DNA of 64,000 bases, taken from contig MZZL01000406.1 in the NCBI GenBank assembly GCA_002749535.1, positions 122,795 through 186,794 of the forward strand, read 5' to 3'. The notes below the pieces were generated by a model. It made no database searches. It saw only the letters and a program-made list of their open reading frames with translations, and was not told where the DNA came from. The translations under genes were made by a program, and so were the position numbers. Shown here in pieces: positions 30,352 to 44,311 of this stretch (position 1 is its first letter; each line of letters begins with the position of its first letter). The stretch comes from Apophysomyces variabilis (Eukaryota; Mucoromycota; Mucoromycetes; Mucorales; Mucoraceae).

Positions 30352-33110
30352 GATAATTATCCAACCTATGTAATATGTCCGTAGGTGGGATCCCCAGAGA
30401 TTGCAATACTTCAGCCAAATCGTTCTCAGGTATATCCATGTGCTAGTAGAGGAAAGAGAGAACCGTATACAAATCAAGCCAAGAGAAAAAAGAAAGCAGA
30501 GGACAAAGACAAAGAAATTTCTTTCTTTGTTTGCCAATTTATACCATGTGCGATTCTTTTTCTTGCTTTGACAACTGTCCTTTTTACCATGTTTATCAAA
30601 ACCAATTATAATGATGCGCATAAACTTACTCATGATATATGGTCACCTCTCTTGGCAGTCTAAAGTTTACCCTTCTTCGTTTCTTGATTAATGCTTTTGT
30701 TATCCAAAGGATAACAAGTTTAGGACACGTCTAAATGACATCAAAATGATGACAGAGTTTGACTAATTAAATTGTTTCTCGAATTCTTGGATAAGCACCT
30801 CCCAATCATTGCTGACATGAGTCAGATTCTAATAGCCGAGTTAAGTAGGAGCCATGTGTAGAATGATTTATTGTGTGTTTGAGTATATCAGAAACGTGAT
30901 GATCCTAACATATCAAGATTCGTCTTTATATATGAACATCTATGCGCGCAGTGTAAATGTACGAATAGATGAAGTACAAAGTTCGCCTATATAAGCTAAT
31001 TTGCACAGAAGGCCATAATGTCATATCTGTAACCTGCACTGCTACACTTTGGGCAGGCGCTTACGTTCTAGGATATCTGTGTTTAGCTTGCCAACGCCAG
31101 GTAGCTTTCGCCGTTTAAGCAGCGATGAATCACCGGATTCCATGTTCCAAAGCATGCTTTGGCTTTTTCTGCGCGGGATATTGCCAAAGCCATTGTCTCT
31201 CTGGGACAATCATCACCAAACTGTACTGATCTTTTTCGTTCCATTACAAAAATAAAGGGAGCATAAAGATGAGAAAGGAAAGATAAACAAAGAAAACAAA
31301 ATTACTAAGCCAGATGAATTGGAATCTATTGACAGTGATGTTCTATACTCTGAATAACTCTGCCGTTCTGATGATGCTTGCTTTGATAACGCTACTTTAA
31401 TTACAACTCTTTATCAACATTCTCACAATGATCTACTCTGATTAAGAGTAAAATAAAGGAAATATGGCTATATTTTTTTTTGCATTATGCTGTTGCGATT
31501 CCTCTTCAAGGGAAAGGAGAAAATAATTATATAAGCTATTAGTAAACGGCTCATGCGGCAAGTATATTTTACTCTCATCAACTCGATCCTCCAATAATCA
31601 CCAGATTCATCCAAGTAGCGTGAAGTATAAATCATTGTTGGTAAATCAGAATGACATACTACCTTTTTACTTACCCCCATGGTATTCTAACGCTAGTCTG
31701 GGAGTCGGCGAGGAGGAGAATCCTGGGGAAATCCTGGATTGTTCTTCGATGCCCACCCACCCATCCTATAGAGAGTGCTTTACTTATTTGTATCGTCAGG
31801 CTGTAGAAGTAGCTAAGTTATAAGCTATAATAGCATTTTTCTCTAGTTTCTTGTCTTCCGCTTTGTTAAATATCTCTTCTATCCAAATCACCCAATATCT
31901 CAGGTTGTCGAGAACGTCCGGAAGCATATGTTGCCTTTGCTTTCAGAGACAGATGTTTAATGCAGTTGACCAGAAGAGAGTATGCAATGAGAGATGTCTC
32001 AAGTATGTTGTTCAAGATCTATTGCGTTATGATGTTAAATGGCTGCATGATAGTAACAACATCCAATTTGTCGTATTTGTTTCATCCAATGCTTCTATTT
32101 AAAGTTGCCTTATGCATACCTTTTTATTCAAGGTTGTGTCATTTCTTGGAAGAGATAAAGTTAAAATAGTCTTCTCAAGTTTGTGCGCATTGACTGACAA
32201 CGTGCTTTTGTCATACGTAGGAGTGATGAACGTATCCTAGGTCATGTAATTAAAAGTGCAGTTCGAGACAAAACCAAAAGAAAAGATGAACGATGACGAC
32301 ACATCGTCTTATCAATGGAGGAGCGCGTCATGGTATACCACGTTAATGTTTGTGTAGTCGCGCAGATAGGGCAACTGTTGTCGATGGATGTCATGAAGCA
32401 AGCTGCGTCAAAGAATCTAAGAGGAGCTGAAAGCACAGTATGTCCAATGATGATGCCACCTATAGATGAAATGATTATATGTCTGAATCGACAAGTGTTA
32501 CACGCATGAACGGGCGGGCATTTTTGGTCAGTCGATCAATAATCAAACGCGTATGTTTTTTTCACTCGTTATTTATTCATATTACCATAGGAAGTCAGCA
32601 TCCACCAGGCTATGTAACATCCTTAACTGAACTTTCTGCAGTTCGTGTAAATTACGAGAATAAAGTGACATTGATGGATGTACTGGTTCTTCTCGTTCTA
32701 TTCCATTTTTCATCTTTTTTTTTGAATGAACATTGTCGTAAAGTAGCAAAAGCATACTACATCATTATTATCCTTATATTAGATCTTTGCAAGATTTGGA
32801 CTATGCGCAGTGGAAGCGTGGATAGTTTTTTTTGAATCTTTGAACACTCTGCTACGGCACTATGTCAGCGCCCAATTTATTTCCCATCAGCGTAAACACA
32901 TTTTGCCAAAAAGTAGTAAATAGTGCCGCTTGCAATCTGAGTTTTATTTTTCCCTTATTAGGAATCCTCTGAAGGCTTCCAATCAGGTGCGATGATGGTC
33001 AGTTTTTTTTTTGCTGACGTCCTAACGTAGGTTTAGCTGCTTTTGCGCTCAACCGTCCTGCTTCCCATTCCTTTTTTTCTTTTATTCTCTTCTTAACTTT
33101 GTCACTCAAT
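30352..33110. other. Gene-poor stretch with element debris
   Basis: AT-rich, without a supported gene. It holds copy B of the dispersed repeat (31538-31690). Several short frames look like fragments of former coding sequence: a 53-codon minus-strand frame ending near 31085, and a frame at about 31680-31823. None has an identifiable domain or splice-consistent partner. I read it as the decayed right half of the mobile-element island. Confidence 0.45.
31538..31690 (+). repeat. Dispersed repeat, copy B
   Basis: Aligns with copy A at 2887-3040 over its whole length with many substitutions. Shared blocks are ATTAGTAAACGG, GTATATTTTACT, GATCCTCCA, ATTCATCCAAGTAGCGT and CTTTTTACTTACCCCC. The orientation is the same. 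Confidence 0.6.
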
Positions 33111-34408
33111 ATGGCTACCATTTTCCCTTCATCACATAAAGATATGTTAAAAGGTACCATTGTTTGAAAAGCAAAGTGCTTGATTTTGTGATGGCATACT
33201 TATTAATGAGTGTAGGTCGAAAACGTCGACTTTCAGAGGACGAAGACATGAGCGATGCGCTGAGCATCAACACAACTCGATCCATTGTGGAAAGGCATCA
33301 ACAACGTCGCAATATGAAACCAACTAGCGACAGTAAACGACATAAAACCGGTATCCAAAGACGATCAGCCAACACAGCCCGTTTGGGTAAGTCGTCATTA
33401 TTTTTTTTCTTTTCGCGCACAGTCAGCTGTCGTTATTTTTTTCTTTTTCCTTTTTTTTTTCTTACATGCTCTATACTTAAACCTTAATTTTCTGTTGTGT
33501 TCCTTAGCTGCGATGGAAAAAGACAAACTTATCGATATTATTCACTCCTTATTGCTAAATCATCCAGAAGTTCGGGAAGACATTATGACATATATACCTG
33601 CACCTACCATTACCTCCGCCGCAGCTGTTTTGAGCGATATGGAGAGACGATTAGCCGATAGCTTTCCTTACAACCGTCATGGTCCTCGTAGGGATGATTA
33701 TACGTTTTCTCGTGTACGAGAACCTTTGACCGGTCTCATCGTAAGTTTTCCGTTTTTCTTTTTCTATTTCCGAGAAAAAGAGAATTGATCTTTCGCGTCT
33801 TTTTTTTATCATTTAGGATACCGTCGCACAATATGCACACCATTTCACTTCAACCGCAGTCTTTCCAACCATTTGTTTTTCATTCCTCGACCTAGCAACT
33901 CACGTGGCACATCGATTACCTACCTGGGAAAATGAAGGTTTGTAGGGGTGGAAAGCTGTATATAAGATAGAGTGGAGACTGAATGTTTTTTTTCCATGAT
34001 TAGATCATAATCAATTGAGACGAGAGCTGTATCATGAATTGAACGACTACTGGAAAAAGGCCATTGTGACAGCGGCATCTAAAATGCGAGAGGGTGAATC
34101 ATACAGTCCGCAAACGGTGAGCGAATGGGCCAAAAGGTAAAGAAGGATACGGATCAGGAAACGTGAAATGGGTTTTGTCTAACCTGTTTTTTCTTAGTTT
34201 GGCGCAACATAATAGTTTTACCGAGGGTATGTTCACAGAAGCAGTGCACGAGTTTACGAAACACCTTGGTTTCATGATTGGTTTATCCGTCGAGTCAGTC
34301 GATCCACCGCGCGATGTGCCTTTGTGTCATCTTCCTTCTTTGGAAACCGATATGACTCGGTTTGCTCCACAATCTCCGGTCGTTGGATATGCTGATGTGC
34401 GAAGATAA
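33111..34408 (+). CDS. STS1: Cut8/Sts1 nuclear proteasome tether
   Basis: Tethers 26S proteasomes to the nuclear envelope for nuclear protein degradation and mitosis. Six exons (33111-33153, 33216-33386, 33508-33740, 33817-33937, 34004-34136, 34198-34408) encode about 303 residues. A basic, lysine-rich N-terminus (residues ~15-70, GRKRRLSEDED, KRHKTG) fits the known unstructured proteasome-binding, ubiquitinated segment. It is followed by the family core: LIDIIHSLLLNHPEVREDI, YIPAPTITSAAAVLSDMERR, YTFSRVREPL and the ICFSFLDLATHVAHRLPTW helix. Length and order match the family. Upstream is the mobile-element island; downstream is a convergent-free 600-base gap. Confidence 0.9.
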
Positions 34409-35007
34409 AAAAGAAAGAAAAGAGAGGATCGATGAATATGCTCTATTACACCATGACTATTCTGTTTTTATTCAATCCATTCCCTTTCATTTTAAAACCC
34501 TCATACTCTAACTACTACTACCATTCCCTTCCTCTTCCCTCTTTGACTTTCTCTCTTTTTTTTTTTTGTTTTAAACTTCATTCACACTCACGCAGAACAT
34601 AAGATGATCGACCATTACTTCAAGCAATTTAACTCTTTCTTTCTTTCTTTCTTTTCCCACTGTCTCTAACCAAAAAAAACAACTGTTATTTTGAACCATA
34701 AAAACTATCGTATGCAAAATGATATTTACCATTGAATTCATCGGTAAAACGGCCCGAATGAATGCGCGTTTTGCCTTTTAAAGCCATGGCTGGAACAAAG
34801 TTTGCCAAGGATCTTGGGCTGTGGCTTTGCGTCCTGCGTCTGGCTGTATAAAGAAACCAAGGAGGCCAGTGAGGGGTTCGAGGGAAAACCAGCGAGTAAA
34901 AAAAAAAATTAAAGACAGAAAAAAATAATCAAGATATAATTGTATACACGTCTTTTTTCTCTTCTTTCTTTTCGCTTCCTTCTACTGTTATTATTATTAC
35001 GATCTGA
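34409..35007. other. Intergenic / kinase promoter
   Basis: Pyrimidine-rich with TTTC repeats near 34636-34660 and long A or T runs. No gene is seen. The end is the kinase leader. Confidence 0.5.
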
Positions 35008-36881
<1,874 letters not shown>

Positions 36882-37198
36882 ATGGATGCTTATTAATTTT
36901 CTCTTTTTTATTATTCAGCCGATACCTTAAGGAGCATATCCTCCTCTTTGCTGTTTCTTATCATAACGTTGAAAAAAAAAATCAATGAAAGAGACTTTAT
37001 TACAAAGGAAGACCCTCATCCTGCGAGGCAAATCCTATTATTTTGTTTCTCGTCCGATGCATCCTTTGTGGTTTTTTTTTGCTGCTCTGGCTTTCCTTTT
37101 TGTCAAGCATAGAATGGAAATGGAAAGGCTAAAGACAGAAAAAGAGGAAGAAAAAAAATGACATCATGACATGGATCAAGAAGGAAAAGAAAGTTGCT
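36882..37198. other. Conv­ergent 3' region between kinase and OLA1 genes
   Basis: 317 bases separating two stop codons. It has A/T-rich runs, with AATCAATGAAAG-type A-rich motifs that may act as polyadenylation signals. No gene. Confidence 0.5.
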
Positions 37199-38553
37199 CT
37201 ATTTTTTCTTGCTGGGGGCAGTAACGTTAAACTTGAAGTAAATAATATCACCATCTTCTACAACATAATCCTTGCCCTTTTGGTTATATTTGCCGTTGGC
37301 CTTGACGGCGGCTTCACTGCCAAACTCCTTGAGATCATCGTACTTCATGACTTCAGCCATGATGAAACCACGCTCAAAATCACTGTGAATCACACCAGCA
37401 GCCTGGGGAGCCTTGGTGCTGCGACGGATGGTCCAGGCTCTGACCTCATCTGGACCACCAGTGAAGTAGTAGATCAACTGAAGAGCACTATAACCAGACA
37501 CAATGATCTTGGGCAACATGCTGGTGGCGGACAGTTCCTTCAAGGTATCTGCCTTTTCTTGAGGTTCCATAAGGGACAATCGGTATTCAAACGCACCAGA
37601 GTAAGGGATCATCAAATCACCCGGGGAGTGCTCATCAATCCAAGCCTTGATCTTGGGCAACCACTTGTTCTTCTTGCGCAAGTAGTCCTTCTCACTCACG
37701 TTAGCGAGGTAGATGACAGGCTTAGCAGTAATGAGATGAAGGGTGTTGATGACCTCGATTTCCTTGTTGGTCCAAACACCATGGCGAACTTCCTTGCCCT
37801 CCTTGACCCAGTCGTAAACCTTGCTAAGCACAGCAAACTCTTCCTTCTTGGCCTTGTCCGCAGCATTGCCACCGTGACCCAGACGGCGGACGGCATTGCC
37901 AAGTTCGGTGACCTGCTTGGTCAGGAACTCTTCATCCTTCAAACGCAATTCCTCGTGGATGATTTCCATGTCACGCAATGGGTCCAACTCACCCTCGACG
38001 TGGATGACATCGGGCTCGTCAAAAGCACGAACAACGTGGAAAATGGCATCCACAGCCTTGATGTGAGACAAGAAGGCATTACCCAAACCAGCACCCGAGG
38101 CAGCACCCTTGACAAGACCGGCAATATCAATCACGGTCAACTATATGTAGTGAAGATAGGATCGTCTTCCATTTAGTCGGCCTATTCTCTCTTATTGATC
38201 CTTTTTTTTTAATCCTTACGAAAGCAGGGATTTCTTTTGCAGGCTTGTAATGTTGGCACAACCAGTCGAAACGAGCATCAGGCACGGCAACACGCGATTC
38301 CTCGGGGTCTAAGAAAAATCCACTCGGTCATTGAGTCTTCATGTCGAAATACCGTAGTCTAATGGTGTGCATTCGGTTTTTACTCACCAATGGTACAGAA
38401 AGGATAGTTTTCAGCAGCGGCCGAAGCATTCGTCAAGGCATTGAAGAAGGTCGATTTGCCAACGTTAGGAAGACCGACAACACCAATCTTCAAATTGTTC
38501 GAGGGACGTCCGAGCAAAAGCTTTTCTTCCTTGACAGCCTTCTTGGGTGGCAT
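37199..38553 (-). CDS. OLA1: Obg-like ATPase 1 (YchF family)
   Basis: A ribosome-associated P-loop NTPase that hydrolyses ATP in preference to GTP and modulates translation and stress responses. Exons 38553-38388, 38308-38220 and 38140-37199 encode about 398 residues, the usual length. Motifs: G1 [10 protein letters not shown]3 [17 protein letters not shown], and in place of NKxD the NVSEKD motif that explains ATP preference. The C-terminal TGS-like domain contains [10 protein letters not shown] and [14 protein letters not shown] 5'-UTR intron is likely: a gtaagt donor near 38766 (minus) and a ttgcag acceptor two bases before the ATG. The gene is convergent with the CaMKK gene. Confidence 0.96.
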
Positions 38554-40364
38554 ATCTGCAACAGATAGAGAAAATGACAGGTCAGCTTTTCAAAGCATTT
38601 TGACATGATATGCATGTTTTTTCGCGAGTAATGTAGACATGGCGTGATAAGATGGTTACAGGAATAAATAAGAAAATAATAATATTTCTGGGTATATATG
38701 TGAAGTAGAAGGAAGAACACAAGAGGAAATGCAGGAAATGTGCTTATTTTTTGGTTCCACACTTACTGGGTGAGCAAAAGAGGAGGAGAGAGAACGAATG
38801 CAGCGGGACGGCCAAAAAACAAAAAATTTGAAACCCAATGATGTCAGCAAAAAGTGTTCTGCACTTGCCAGATGAGTCCAATTTTCGTTTTGGGAACGAG
38901 CGACGAACCATTCGAACTATGGAGCTGCATAGGATTTGTTGTAGCACAGATTAAGCCTTTCTCTCTTTTTCATTCTCTCGCGTAAAAGCTCCTAACAGAG
39001 TCTCTTTTTATTTCTCTTGCCCGTGCGTCTCAAACGATGTGACAAAAAGATTTCCTTCCATGTTGGCTTCTGTTCTATGCAAAAGAAAAGCTGGGCAATT
39101 CCTTGTTGCGACTGGCTCCTTATTGCTGTTTATAGGGGATCGACGTACTATTTCTTTCCCGTTTCACTGATAGCCACTACTGTTACGGACGACTTATAAC
39201 ATCCGAAGCAAGCATGCATTGTATTTAGAATGGGTACACCATATAGAGGATAACGTCTTCGGCTTTGGAGACGATACAGACAATAAAACTTATGCAGCAC
39301 TATGATCATTATACCACGCGTGCTTTGCTTTCATAAGTTTATGAATCGATAGTGTTACTGCAAGCCCTCTTAGCTGACTTAATGTTTCGGACACAAAATA
39401 TGTTTGATTTCCAATTGACAAACACAACCTGTTTCCTTGGTTGTGGTCTGTATAGATCGTAATACAGTGTATACGCCGATTCGCATTAAGTGTGCTCCGT
39501 CATTACAGGCAAGAAAGTACTTTAAAGACAGATATTCCTTCTTTTCTGCTAAAACATCGGGCATGTTGTTCGTTTTGTCGATCCTTGTCGGAACCAGGAG
39601 ATGTACCTGATACCTCTCCAATCAAGGACATTCCTCGTTTACGAAGGGTTACAGTTTGAATCACTTTGGCTAGGTGGAATGCGACAAGCTAATGTAAACT
39701 AAACCGTGCTTTATCGTTTTCCTAAGGATGAATCTATCGAGATACAAGAGGAAGAACGTTCTCAAACGGATAAGCAAATCATTGAGCGAAGAAAAAAAAG
39801 TTGAAGAGAAGGGGAGGGGTTTACTTTGCTTTGCGGCGCTAACTGCTCTGTCCGTACTTTATTTCCAAAATTTAAAGTCGCATCTAGCAAATTCACTTGG
39901 CGCATTTTGGAAACTGGGCTTGACGCTAACAAATTACATTAATTATCGTGTTATAAGAGTCGGAATTGACCACTTTTACATACCTGTCATAAAACTGACG
40001 ACGCCATACCCATCTCCCCGCCAAGTGAATGTAAGATGCATATATAAATTTTAATTCCAAAGGCCTGCGACTTGGATTTTCGTAGTTTGCCGAAATTATT
40101 TTTGGGAGATACTGTACATGATGCAATAATATACAAAGAAAGGTGTACTAGACGCAGCGGACATGATTCAGCATCCAAATCAACTTTGAATATAAAGTAA
40201 CTAAGCAAAAGAAAAAGGAAAGCTTTATCCTTTTGAAACAACCCATTGCTGAACAGCCATGGCGAAGCCACCTATCCTGGTTCAGCTCCGCAAGTGGGTG
40301 ACCGTTGAGTCACGGTTTTGGCCCCTTCCCTTGTTCAGTGGAAAAAGAAAAAGAAGAGCACACC
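38554..40364. other. Divergent intergenic region with one MITE
   Basis: 1.8 kb between OLA1 (-) and mL53 (+). It holds the OLA1 leader with its probable intron and a MITE-like repeat. Open frames over the MITE (39728-40054 and the minus strand) simply translate the repeat and are not genes. The rest shows nothing recognisable. Confidence 0.5.
39866..40058 (+). repeat. MITE-like element, copy 1
   Basis: About 193 bp with imperfect terminal inverted repeats of about 36 bp. The left end contains GCATCTAGCAAATTCACTTGG and the right end, inverted, GCATCTTACATTCACTTGG; both extend outward with AAAATTTA-type bases. It has no coding capacity. It is about 90% identical to the copy at 56452-56646, which is inverted. 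Confidence 0.8.
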
Positions 40365-40805
40365 ATGCTGGTAAAGCACATTACGGAAATCAAGCTGGCC
40401 TTATCCCCCTTCAATGTCGCGTCCAAATCCTCAAGGTAAGAAGCTATGGTAGAATAAAGAATCCTGGTGGTTTTTCTTAGCTTTGTATACCATGTTAGAT
40501 TATTCTTGAATCGCATTAATACCAATGAAGCACGTAAAATTAACCCAACGATTAAAATCCAAACCAATGTGTTGAACGATCCTACAGCCCCTTCGCACCT
40601 CCATATTACCTACCGTAGGTTTCCTCTCGACTGTTTTCCATTACAACGGACCAAGGTATCACTAACATGAGTGTTCTTTTTTTTTTCAGGAGATGGCAAA
40701 CAACTCGAAGTGAACACAGACAAGCTCAAGATTGATAATATCATGCAACTAGTTAATAAGCATGCCAAAAAATTAGAAGAAGCAGAACAAGCCAATGCAT
40801 GGTAA
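40365..40805 (+). CDS. MRPL44: Mitochondrial ribosomal protein mL53 (yeast Mrpl44-like)
   Basis: Subunit of the mitochondrial large ribosomal subunit. Three exons (40365-40435, 40499-40614, 40690-40805) encode about 100 residues, the normal small size. The thioredoxin-like core is visible: ITEIKLALSPFN at the start, RLFLNRINTNEARKINPTIK, then a DGKQLEVNTDKLKIDNIMQ segment and a basic NKHAKKLEE helix, as in fungal Mrpl44. It converges on the Yippee gene, with stops 162 bases apart. Confidence 0.85.
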
Positions 40806-40967
40806 AGCAGGGAAAGGAGGACCATACACATCCGCTCTATTTTCTTTTTTAGCCTGTCAGTTTATCTGTCTTTGTTTTCAAATGTTATTTCTTTTTATTC
40901 GTTCTCTTTATACACAAGAGTATGGAGGGGGAGGGAGGAGAGATAAGAGGAGATGAGAAACAGAGGC

Positions 40968-41540
40968 CTAGATTACATCGGTCAACAGTTTCTTTTCCAG
41001 TATAAATTTCCCCTCTTTGTACTTGTTATCTTCATTATATGCCTTGACCTAATTTTTGTTTATCAGACAAAAGGAATAAAGAGGCATGCCCTTTTATAGA
41101 TTCAAAAAACAAATATAAAAAAAAACTTACGTATGTCCAGCCAAGTACCGTCTTACATTTACAACATGAAATATCCTTGACGGTATGGATACCAGTGGTC
41201 ATGGTTCGATTTTCGGCCTCACCTTCAATGATATTCACACTAAAGTCAGGGAAAGAAAGAAAGAAGTGTGAGATGGAAAAGGGGAAGAATAATGCGAGGA
41301 GCCATAGTAAGATTTTACTTACACATAAGTAAAAAGAAAAGCCTGGCCATGTTGACCTTGGAATTGCTAAGCGGGAAATTTTTTTTTTTTTCATCAGCAT
41401 AAAAAAAAGGATGAGATGCATTTGCTCGGACTTTATAATACCCTGGATATGATCGCATCGCCTGTGGACAGATGACTCTTACATCTGTTACAACCGTAGA
41501 TAAGAGTACCGTCGAGGTAGGTTCGGTATTTAAGACCCAT
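40968..41540 (-). CDS. Yippee-like zinc-binding protein
   Basis: Four exons on the minus strand (41540-41442, 41366-41323, 41239-41131, 41048-40968) encode about 110 residues, the exact family length. Two zinc-binding CxxC pairs are seen, CNRCKSHLS and CCKCKTVLGW, framing the beta-tent fold with SRQFQGQHGQAFLF and MTTGIHTVKDI. The C-terminal NKYKEGKFILE is conserved. Fungal homologues (yeast Moh1 type) link to stationary-phase survival, and Yippee resembles the CTLH E3 ligase subunit; its role here is inferred. A 5'-UTR intron is likely, as the sequence cttacag lies about 21 bases before the ATG. No single exon is long, so the gene is easily missed. Confidence 0.93.
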
Positions 41541-43428
41541 CGAGCTTTTCTTTTGTACTAACTGTAAGAGGGATGAGGTGCTATCGTCGCAAAATGGAAA
41601 AAGAAAAAGGGTTCAAAGTTGGAAATGGAAAGTATATGAACAACAGAGAGGTAGTGGGTTTTTGAGGAAAGTAATAGGACGAGTGATGGTTAATCCGATT
41701 GGGATGTGTTTCTCTGTGAGAGCGAAGGTCTTTTGAGTATGTGGGTGTGAAGCGGGATAATGTGTTATGTGTGTGAGAGTGTGTGAGAGAGAGAGGTTGT
41801 CGATAGGGGATCTATTGGTTGCAGTGTAGTTTCGATTTTAGTCTTCTTGATGATGGATATTCTCCTTGTGAAAAGCAAATAAGCATAGAAATACGAAAGG
41901 GAAGAGAAGGAAAGGGAAAAGAAGAAAGAAGAAAGAAAGAGATATGACAACAAAAAAATGACCAAACCGCAGTTTATGTCGGTCATCTGACGGAAAGCTC
42001 TACAAGATTCCCCCTCTTCCCACAAATAGAAATTCAGTCTGATTCAACCCGGACCTCTCTTTTTCTTTACTCTTTTTCCCTATGGCATGTGACATGTACG
42101 AGAAAAAGAGTAGAAAGTATAGGATGTAAAGAGAATACAGCAAATAAAGAAACAGTAGGAAAAATGAATACGGTTCCTGTAATCAACACCATCCTCTTCC
42201 TTCTCCTCCTGCTCCTTCATGATAAGAAAGAGAAAAGGTCTATTTCCCTTGTATGGCTATGCGGGAAGTTCGGTTCTTGCAGGAAAGGGAAAAAAAAAAG
42301 AAAGAGCAGAAAGGTAACTGGTCGATTGCTTGACTGCTTTTTCCTGCACTTAATGCATTCCAGTTCTCCACAGGTTGGTGCCCAAAGTTGGATCCGCAGA
42401 TTTCTTTTTTGATTTTGCGTTACCGTGAACTTCATTGTACGCTGGCAAGTGGACATTCCTTGACTTCTACAACTTTCTGCAAAAAATAAGTCCTATTCGG
42501 TTTGGCATTAAACCGATTGAACGTTTACCTGCATATGGAATAACTGACGTCTTATATATACCAGCATTTGCATTATATTGTTCATTTGCTTATCTATGTA
42601 TTTACCATTGAACTACTAGTCTATTGCTCATTCTCTTTTTACTCTGTTTGGTCGGTCTTTGAACTTCTACTGTGAAGTTTCCTAGATCTTTCCTTTACGA
42701 TCGTGTTATTCAAGTTATTTGCTGTCTCGTTCTTGCAGTCAAAGTATTGTTAAAGCCACGATAAAAAGAATCCGCAACAACACTTTCATTTTCTCCTCCA
42801 AGAAGAGATGCAAAGGATAGATAATTCCAACAACGGTCTTGACAGAGACAATGATCCGCTTCGGTTAAGGATCAGTCAGCTCATTCATCATGCAGCTTAA
42901 TTGACATTTGTCACACTTCTTCCAGAAGCGTACAAAAAATACTTCTTACAAGTTCCTGTCATAACAGAAGTTTTATTGGCCACTTTTTGTTAGTATCCTT
43001 GTTGCATGCCTAATCTCATTACCTATGACCGCGATTGGGAACAAACAAAAAGTTACCTTTTTCGGTTTTTTTCTTTCTTGCACGCTTTTCTTTTTGATTC
43101 TTTCCTGAGGCATTTATTCCACAAATCAAAAAAAACTATCTGTTATGCTAGTTATGTTGTCTAATCAACGACGTTTTATATGATTGACACGCTAAAAATT
43201 TCATACAATCAAATCCCGTACCAACTGCAAGTTTATTGTAACAGCTTGTTCTTTTTTTTTCTTTCAAGAGGCGATCATATGACGCATCTTAAGGTACATA
43301 AGTTTTACAAGTGGCCAATGTGAAGACAGTGATTAAACGATGGATCCTTTTATCCGGATCAATGCTGAGTAGCCTAAGCCTACAAAGCAGTACGTAATAT
43401 ACGCGGGTGAAGATGTTCAGGCTACTGA
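41541..43428. other. Intergenic, no supported gene
   Basis: 1.9 kb of AT-rich sequence with A/G-rich (41590-41960) and T-rich tracts upstream of the Yippee gene. Short frames (up to 107 codons) lack motifs. Nothing else is recognised. Confidence 0.45.
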
Positions 43429-43811
43429 ATGCGTTTATTGTCGCTGCAAACAAGTCAACTACTTTTTGAGCAGACCTTTCCTTGCTCTGATCCCAGTCAG
43501 CCACTTGTAAGGCTATACCAGGTTTGTCTGAGTTTCATCAGATTCACCGTACAGGGGTGCAAGTTAGGTGCCCGTCCATACGGAAATTTACGGCAGTGGC
43601 AAGTTATACAAACCATGAGCAACAGGAAGGAGTTGTCCAAGTCTTGTCTGTATTATTTGGAACAATTTGTTGCGTCGAACTTTTTCCTTCCCAAGAGTGG
43701 ATGGAGAGGTATAACCTATTCTTTCTTTTTTTGCAAAGAACGTGTACTGCAGTATATGTGGGGTTTAAAATTCTCACGCCGTTAAGGATAATATGTTCAC
43801 CGATTGGGTGA
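43429..43811 (+). CDS. Possible small spliced gene, unknown function
   Basis: Exon 1 (43429-43506) ends at a strong gtaaggct donor and exon 2 begins after tttcatcag at 43542. The join is in phase and gives a protein-like sequence (FEQTFPCSDPSQPL joined to IHRTGVQVRCPSI). An in-frame TGA directly precedes the ATG. Exon 2 is clear up to about SQEWMER (43708). Beyond that, either the frame simply runs to a stop at 43811, or very short introns (24-30 nt) lead to another ending near 43842. I do not recognise a family. The C-terminus is unresolved. Confidence 0.35.
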
Positions 43812-43887
43812 GCACGTGGCCGTTTACACCCGATTTTGAATGACAAACACAATAAACTTCACCTGTTTGTCGATCTGCTCTTTTAGT

Positions 43888-44311
43888 TTATGGGTCAAAA
43901 CGAGCGGACCCATCTTCGGTAACACCCGAACGCGAATGATCCATATGCACAGCACAGTGACCTAAAAGAAAAATATAGGGTGATTTCTTCTTTTTTACAT
44001 TTTCCCCTTTTCATATGAAATCAAAAGGATGATGCCCTTTTTCTCTTTCTCTTTTTTTTTTTTCATTTACCCTTATTTCTTTCATAACAAAGAGAAAGAG
44101 AAGAAGAGACATCGTCAACTCCATGATCATGGATAGGATGATGATAAGTACGATAATGATGACGATAGCTATCATGATATGCTTTTTTTTTTTTTGGTTA
44201 TCAAGCAAGGCCATCTCTACCCATCTTGGGCGGAGTGGCGAAATTTTTTTGGGAAATCACATTCAAGTGGGTCCATTCATAGTAAACTCCGACAGTTCTT
44301 ATCAAATCCAT
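43888..44311 (-). CDS. Small His/Tyr-rich spliced gene, unknown function
   Basis: Three short minus-strand exons join in phase: 44311-44221, 44181-44071, 43961-43888. Introns are gtagag...aag, gtaaat...tag. The product is 91 residues, or 61 if the Met at the end of exon 1 (Kozak-like AAGATGG) is the true start. The middle is rich in His and Tyr (YHDSYRHHYRTYHHPIHDHG), followed by CYERNKGHC and a polar end SGVTEDGSARFDP. The His/Cys content suggests metal binding, but that is a guess. The exons hide inside low-complexity DNA and a run of T. It is convergent with the gene at 43429. Confidence 0.5.

Noticed and set aside
37166..38176. 336-codon plus-strand frame opposite OLA1
   Set aside because: It is the antisense shadow of the highly conserved OLA1 coding exon and has no motif of its own.
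39728..40271. Open frames on both strands over 39.7-40.3 kb, also seen at 56.4-56.7 kb as a similar protein
   Set aside because: The apparent protein similarity is only the translated MITE present in both places.
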